Source: Smittium mucronatum
Lineage: Eukaryota; Kickxellomycota; Harpellomycetes; Harpellales; Legeriomycetaceae
Assembly (NCBI GenBank): GCA_001953115.1
Contig: LSSL01001070.1
Span: forward strand, 1-13,358
Length of the DNA: 13,358 bases
Direction: 5' to 3'
Part shown: positions 9,301-13,358 of the stretch, piece after piece
Position numbering within the stretch: position 1 is the first letter of the stretch
Layout: the number at the start of each line of letters is the position of its first letter
Program-made: the position numbers and the translations under genes
Notes under the pieces: generated by a model
The model's input: the letters and a program-made list of their open reading frames with translations, nothing else
What the model was told of the DNA's origin: nothing
The model's database searches: none

Positions 9301-9768
9301 TTGAAAAAAGCGGCTGAATTCGCGAATTTTATACTGAATAATAAAAACGTGGGCATAGGTATTCCTGAAAAACCAGCTAATCTGGTGGAATTGGGGACAA
9401 ATTCACCCATTGAACAAGAGAAAATCTATCTCTTCATTATCAAAAAAATGTATCAGGATATATCCCAAGCCCAAAAAAGTTTACCAGGAACTATCATTAA
9501 GGTTTATGGAACGCTTTAAACAGAAAAACTTCTTGTGCTCAAACCGCAGATTCTTTAACCACTGAAATCAAAATCAACGAATAAACTGCCCAGAAAAAAT
9601 GTTCATGAAATTAACTGGGTAGAGGAAATAAATCTCAGTAAAAATAATATCTGGGTCTACATTATGGGGTCGTTTAGCAATTTTCAGATAAAATTGATCA
9701 AAATAACAGACTGCTATTGGTACTGGAAAATATTTGGGAAAGGGTTCAATACCATATTTAATAAAAAA
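9301..9768 (+). pseudogene. Retroelement leader (possible gag end) and RT N-terminal segment
   Basis: A single plus-strand frame is open over 156 codons apart from two TAA codons (9517 and 9556). The first part (KPANLVELGTNSPIEQEK and following) is unidentified and has a normal amino acid mix, unlike the flanking DNA. From about 9667, GSFSNFQIKLIKITD and then KGFNTIF fit the pattern G-x-L-x-x-F...W-x-x-I-T...GF-x-I-x-F seen just before the RT in DIRS-type elements. A stop at 9769 ends the frame. A different frame at 9707-9739 reads LLLVLENIWE, which resembles a Walker B box of NB-ARC proteins, but it has no supporting P-loop. Confidence 0.5.
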
Positions 9769-9880
9769 TAGCCCAATAAAAAGTCTTCAGAGCAAACAAA
9801 ATAGTGCAATCGTACAGGAGTGCTGTATGGAAATGATTAAACCACTGAATTTTAGCCCAATTCTACAAAAATACTTATAA

Positions 9881-10098
9881 ATTTTGAAAAAAGAGGCTGC
9901 TCTGCAAAAAGCTGTTTATGAAGTAACCGCTAATGAAAAAGAATCATCGAGAAACAGGGGAAGTTTTTTCTAGCCACCAATGACTTCGTAGCAGAACAAA
10001 TCGGATCTCTCTTTATAATGCTGTTATCGAGAAGAGAAAAAAAAACGGGACCCCGTAAAAAAAGTAAATATTTTTGTAATACCAAAGAACGCAGAGCC
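9881..10098 (+). pseudogene. Retroelement segment before the RT core
   Basis: Two overlapping open pieces: a frame at 9881-9970 with ILKKEAALQKAVYEVTANEK, and another from 9952 to 10098 with KFFLATNDFVAEQIG. The first fits the helical LKKEI..LL.KGAI stretch before the RT fingers. The second is not recognised. The frame change between them indicates an indel. Confidence 0.4.
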
Positions 10099-10550
10099 TA
10101 GATCAGTTCTAAATCCAATTAAACTGAATAGAACGTGAAACAGAAGAATTTAAATATGATATTTTAATTGATTCACTTGTTGATTTAATGAAAATATTTT
10201 ATGACCAATATAGAACCGAAAGATGTGTCATTTTTATTCTCGTTCACAAATACCGTGAGAATCAACTAATATTTTACTGATACAGAGATGCTTATCAATT
10301 CAGAGCTCTCCCATTCGTAATTTCACTACGCCTTACAAAATTTTCCAAAACACTTAGATCAAAATTGAAAAAAGAAAGGATAAACGAAATATAAATCTAG
10401 ACGTATTTAGAAAACCTTTTGATAATAAGATAAAAGGAAGACATGTTCCAAGTATACACAGCTGTGACGCATACTTATCTGGTGGATATAAAATAAAAGA
10501 TTAAGATAGATAAGTCAATAGCTAATCTATTTTACCGATAACTTAACAGT
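10076..10550 (+). pseudogene. Reverse transcriptase core, inactivated
   Basis: The RT would copy element RNA into DNA. VIPKNAEPRSVLN (10076-10114) is the RT finger block (VPKK-G-RxVxDxRxLN). After a +1 frame change the frame starting at 10134 continues with KYRENQLIF, then YRDAYQFRALPF (10281-10316), the QF-x-x-LPFGL box with its glycine lost. YLENLLIIR (10404-10430) is the catalytic YLDD-type box with both aspartates changed to Glu-Asn. VDIK..KIKIDKSIAN follows as the LGFxINxxKS motif. In-frame stops lie at 10278, 10392, 10398 and 10431. Loss of the catalytic aspartates and the stops show that it is dead. Order and spacing make the RT assignment firm; exact clade is not. Confidence 0.83.
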
Positions 10551-10762
10551 GAATAATAAGCAATTCATGCAATATGAACCTTAAGATCCATAAATTTAAT
10601 TTCCAGAACCTATAAAGGGAAGTTTTAAAGATTTTGGAAACCGGAAAAAACAATTTTCAATTCTTAGATAGTATAAAAGAAGATATTGAAGCGATGTAAA
10701 CATTATAGTTGCCGAATCTTCACACTCCATAGCTTGCTGTATCTGGAGATCAGAATTATAGC

Positions 10763-10897
10763 GAATTTAAATTCATGGACATCTACATTTTTCTGTCCGA
10801 AAAAGCTTTCAGAAAAATTTTCACTGCTTTTTTGAGAACTGAAAATGTGAAAAATTCTATCATTATTAGTCTATTCTTTGAAGAAATAAACCTCTAT
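10763..10897 (+). pseudogene. RT-RNase H connection segment
   Basis: The open piece starts EFKFMDIYIFLSEKAF and ends with FFEEINLY before TAA at 10898. DIRS/Ngaro-type elements carry a W-x-x-x-hydrophobic-x-LS-x-x-A-x-x-x-L segment at this position between RT and RNase H. The tryptophans are lost here. It lies in a different frame from both neighbours. Confidence 0.55.
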
Positions 10898-10904
10898 TAA
10901 TTAA

Positions 10905-11206
10905 AGAATATCTGCTTGGGGAATAGTTGTGAAGTCTAAATTCCACTCAATTTCCTGGATCCATCAGAAGAGTATAATCTATATCAAACCAAAATAATTA
11001 TTAAAGGTTTTATATACTCTTAGCCTCCCGCGAGTTGTTGATTGTTTGGATTTGGTATAATTGCACTATAAGAAAATTATCATACTTGAAGAGTTTTGGT
11101 AGAGACATCTCGTTCAAATCGATTGAGGTATCCAAGAATTTGCAGAAACACTTGCCGGTGACGAAAGAATTCAAAAAACTAAATCAAATACTTTTTTTAA
11201 TTAATA
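10905..11206 (+). pseudogene. Ribonuclease H domain, inactivated
   Basis: RNase H removes the RNA strand from the RNA-DNA hybrid. RISAWGIVVKSKFHSISW (10905-10958) matches the first strand DAS-x-x-x-WG-x-V, with the first Asp lost. In another frame, SEEYNLYQTKIIIK (about 10963-11004) matches the E...L...KELL helix. From 11035, WYNCTIRKLSYLKSFG matches the DNTT-x-x-x-YLxxxGG block with its Asp and glycines altered, and DISFKSIEVSKNLQKH (11104-11151) fits the following helix. At least two frame changes and TAG/TAA stops interrupt it. Confidence 0.65.
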
Positions 11207-11506
11207 TTGCAAATTATCCAAAAAAATGACCTCAAAATCAGAATTTTCATTTTCCAACCTGATCGTTTCAGATATTTTATAAATATAGAGCATACACGAG
11301 TTAAACCTGTTCGCATAAAAAATAAGAACTTAGAAAATTACCAAAGTTGGTTCTCTGAAATATTTTTATTATTATTGTTTGTCATATTCTTTTTTCTAGA
11401 ATCTTATTACTTACTAATCATTCTTCCTAGTTTAAAGAATATCTTCTTTTTTCTAACAGGTCTTCTAAATCTTGTTACACAAGCATCATTTTTCTTCTAT
11501 TTTTAA
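11207..11506 (+). pseudogene. Post-RNase H segment running into AT-rich sequence
   Basis: The first half of this open frame, NDLKIRIFIFQ (11225-11257) to NLENYQSWFSEIF (11327-11365), fits the W-x-L...F...D-x-FA-x-x-x-N-x-x-x-x-x-YxSWxPD pattern found after RNase H in DIRS-like elements. The first Trp and the DxFA core are lost. From about 11366 the frame encodes only Leu, Phe and Ile runs from low-complexity DNA and is not part of the protein. The boundary near 11365 may be the truncation point of the element. Confidence 0.5.
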
Positions 11507-12076
11507 AAAAAATCTTCCAAAAAAAATATTCGAAATTATAATGATTAAAAAATCTGGTTTGATTATGCATAGAAACGAAAATTTGAGATCTTTTTCGAAT
11601 CTGATAACATTATAATTGAAAAACACTAAAGGAAATACTTTATAAAACGGATGCATTTGATGTATATTTTTAAAATCAATTCCTCATTCAGATTTCTTAA
11701 TTATTAAATCATATAGAATATGTGATTTTCCCTTTTCTATATCTTTTAACCCCTAACAAAATCGTTGAATATTCAATTATATACTTCTATTACAATTAAA
11801 AAATATGTATTCTAAACATCAATTGTTGCCATCATCGATTCTAAATTATCAAATTTTAAAGCCAAATTCACGGTTCTGCTGGTTAAAGTTATAAAAAAGC
11901 TAATTGATATGATAATAGATGTATCATGATCTCTATTTATCATATGGCTCATAACGCTTTTTTCATTTAACTTACCGTATACCAATTGAAGATTTTTGTG
12001 AGGTGCATGTCGCGTGTTTCCTGGAATTTTATTTTTGTGTTTATTATGAACGTATATTTATTATCAAAAACTATTT

Positions 12077-12134
12077 GCTGCTAGTTGCTAGTTATTAGAT
12101 ATTATTTGATAGATGCTGGTTTCTAGTTTCTAGT
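12077..12134. repeat. CTAGT-rich degenerate repeat patch
   Basis: GCTGCTAGTTGCTAGTTATT (12077-12096) and TTTCTAGTTTCTAGTAGC (12120-12137) each hold two 7-nt units of the form (T/G)(T/G)CTAGT. Further single units occur near 12200 and 12228. It looks like a worn short tandem repeat. Confidence 0.5.
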
Positions 12135-13123
12135 AGCCACAAGTACAGTATGGGGTTTTTTTTACTAATTTCTGTTTTCGAATAGCTTGTTTAAACATCT
12201 AGTTCAAAACTGTTATTTTCTAATCTCTAGTTGCTTAAATTATGAAAAAAGGTGCTTAATTCTAATTAAGTGTATTTTAAAAGATGTAACTTTTTAAATG
12301 AATTTCTTCTTAGTTTTATGTTTTTAAATCTGTTTCATATTAAAATAATTACCGGATATCAAAAAATAAACATTATTAGTTTTCATAACGCTTCAAAAAT
12401 CAAAATCAACAGATTTATCATATAAATTAGTCTTATTAAAAATAGTTTTTCTTATAAAACATTTAATTTTTGTTCTTTATAATATCAGCTCATTGTAAGC
12501 TTATTTATTTTTTTAAATAATTTAGATAGATCTGAACGGGTATAGAACACATTGAATAACATGGAAAAGCCTACTAATTAATCTTTTTTTTTAGTTAGTT
12601 TATTTTAAAATACAATTTTAAATTTTATAATAATTAAATTTTTAGTATCAATAAAATAAAATTTCAACTTTTATACATAGTTTTCAATTAAATTTTATTA
12701 TTAAAAATTGGTTAAAACATATTTTTAAAAGTACTTTGATATTTTAATAATTTTTTGAGTATTTTTTATTAGAAATATACTTTAAATTCAATCCAGGATT
12801 TAATAATTTAAAAAAATAGATAAATTATATATACTTAAAAATTTATTTGATAATATAATTTTTTAAAAAAATAAATCAATTGTTTAATACTCGAAGAAAG
12901 CATTTTTCTTAATCTTCTTGGGTCTCCAAACAGTTTTTCTGTCAGAAAGCAAACTGATGTTAACTAGTTTTCTATTTTTTTTTTGTGTTAAAAAATTGAA
13001 TGCATGAACACACTTTTTTTTCTTTAAAAACTATTTGCAAGTACAATAAACATCTTTCTAAATAGTAACATATTTTTTCAAATAAATAAATAAATATTTT
13101 TCGAAAAATTCTGCCATTGAGTC

Positions 13124-13174
13124 GAAGTTGATGAATTCAAGATGTTTTAAGGCGCTTGAAAAATAATCAACTTC
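13124..13174. other. Imperfect 15-bp hairpin
   Basis: GAAGTTGAT (13124-13132) pairs exactly with ATCAACTTC (13166-13174). Inside it, TTCAAG (13136-13141) pairs exactly with CTTGAA (13155-13160), with a 3/5-nt internal loop between the two stems and a 13-nt apical loop. It is less AT-biased than nearby DNA. Its role is unknown. Confidence 0.5.
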
Positions 13175-13358
13175 TATCGAACCAAGTATTAATTACGTTG
13201 CACAATATCATTTCACGTATATTTCATTTGAGATGCTGTAGAAATAAATACTGATATTTTCGTAAACGAATTTATCGTCGTATTCAATAATTCCAAAATT
13301 CAGCTCATAATTATTTCGTCATAATCAATTATTTCTTTAGAAAAATCTAAAAATTTAA

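Larger units (their letters stand above)
9301..11365 (+). mobile_element. Decayed DIRS-like retrotransposon, gag-like to post-RNase H
   Basis: Pieces of one polyprotein can be followed from left to right with frameshifts and stops of all three types between them. They are an unidentified leader (9301-9660), an RT N-terminal segment (9664-9768), an RT core (10076-10550), a connection (10763-10897), RNase H (10905-11170) and a post-RNase H segment (11222-11365). The linker FLSEKAFRKIF after the RT and the SW-bearing tail after RNase H are features I associate with DIRS/Ngaro-type tyrosine-recombinase elements. Ty3-like or other LTR elements remain possible. No tyrosine recombinase, integrase, methyltransferase, LTR or target duplication was found, so the ends are approximate. 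The copy cannot be functional. Confidence 0.7.
11507..13358. other. AT-rich non-coding DNA to the window end
   Basis: No gene is supported on either strand. The stretch contains long A and T runs, a CTAGT-rich patch at 12077-12134, a near-perfect palindrome CTTAATT-CT-AATTAAG around 12255-12270, and a larger imperfect hairpin at 13124-13174. No tyrosine recombinase or retroelement terminus was recognised. Confidence 0.6.

Noticed and set aside
9301..11365. Stop codon reassignment to explain the interrupted frames
   Set aside because: All three stop codons interrupt the RT region and several frame changes occur, while both real genes are free of internal stops. Decay is simpler.
1..13358. CRISPR array, bacterial operon or phage region
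   Set aside because: There are no evenly spaced repeats, no ribosome binding sites and no dense coding; the genes contain spliceosomal introns.

Overview
The window is nuclear DNA from a eukaryote. It is very AT-rich and holds two spliced genes with short introns (96 to 256 nt, GT...AG), decayed transposons and long non-coding stretches. I could not fix the species. The sugar transporter resembles animal SWEETs (an FFAAPL block in TM5, and no TM1 proline). The tafazzin carries a GQVIPT...RGAGIYQ block that looks to me at least as fungus-like as animal-like. A small invertebrate or an early-diverging fungus-like opisthokont are both possible; this is inference.

Layout. 1-782: no intact gene; a worn reading frame (301-639) and a small hairpin. 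783-2024, minus strand: a complete three-exon tafazzin gene, the cardiolipin-remodelling transacylase of mitochondria (286 aa predicted). 2025-2483: intergenic, probably the tafazzin 5' region. 2484-3625, minus strand: a complete four-exon SWEET (MtN3/saliva) sugar transporter gene (246 aa predicted); its last intron ends in an AAATC/AAATT pentamer array directly before the splice acceptor. 3626-4690: unassigned, with a few open stretches. 4691-4862: a 172-bp element with inverted ends and TTAA at both ends, like a non-autonomous piggyBac MITE. 4863-9300: very AT-rich, almost gene-free DNA with low-complexity runs, a G-rich island and a tRNA-like fragment. 9301-11365, plus strand: a heavily mutated retroelement in which the pieces of a pol polyprotein occur in the right order (reverse transcriptase N-terminus, RT core with finger, QFRALPF and YLEN boxes, connection, RNase H, post-RNase H segment). 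The domain order and linker motifs fit a DIRS-like (tyrosine-recombinase) retrotransposon, but no recombinase was found. 11366-13358: AT-rich DNA without a recognisable gene, with a CTAGT-rich patch and an imperfect hairpin near the end.

The two real genes lie head to tail on the minus strand, 459 nt apart. Nothing shows that they act together: one is a mitochondrial lipid enzyme and the other a membrane sugar carrier. The rest of the window is a transposon graveyard. No intact novel system was found. The most valuable content is the two gene models, which are hidden from simple ORF calling by introns, and the buried retroelement.
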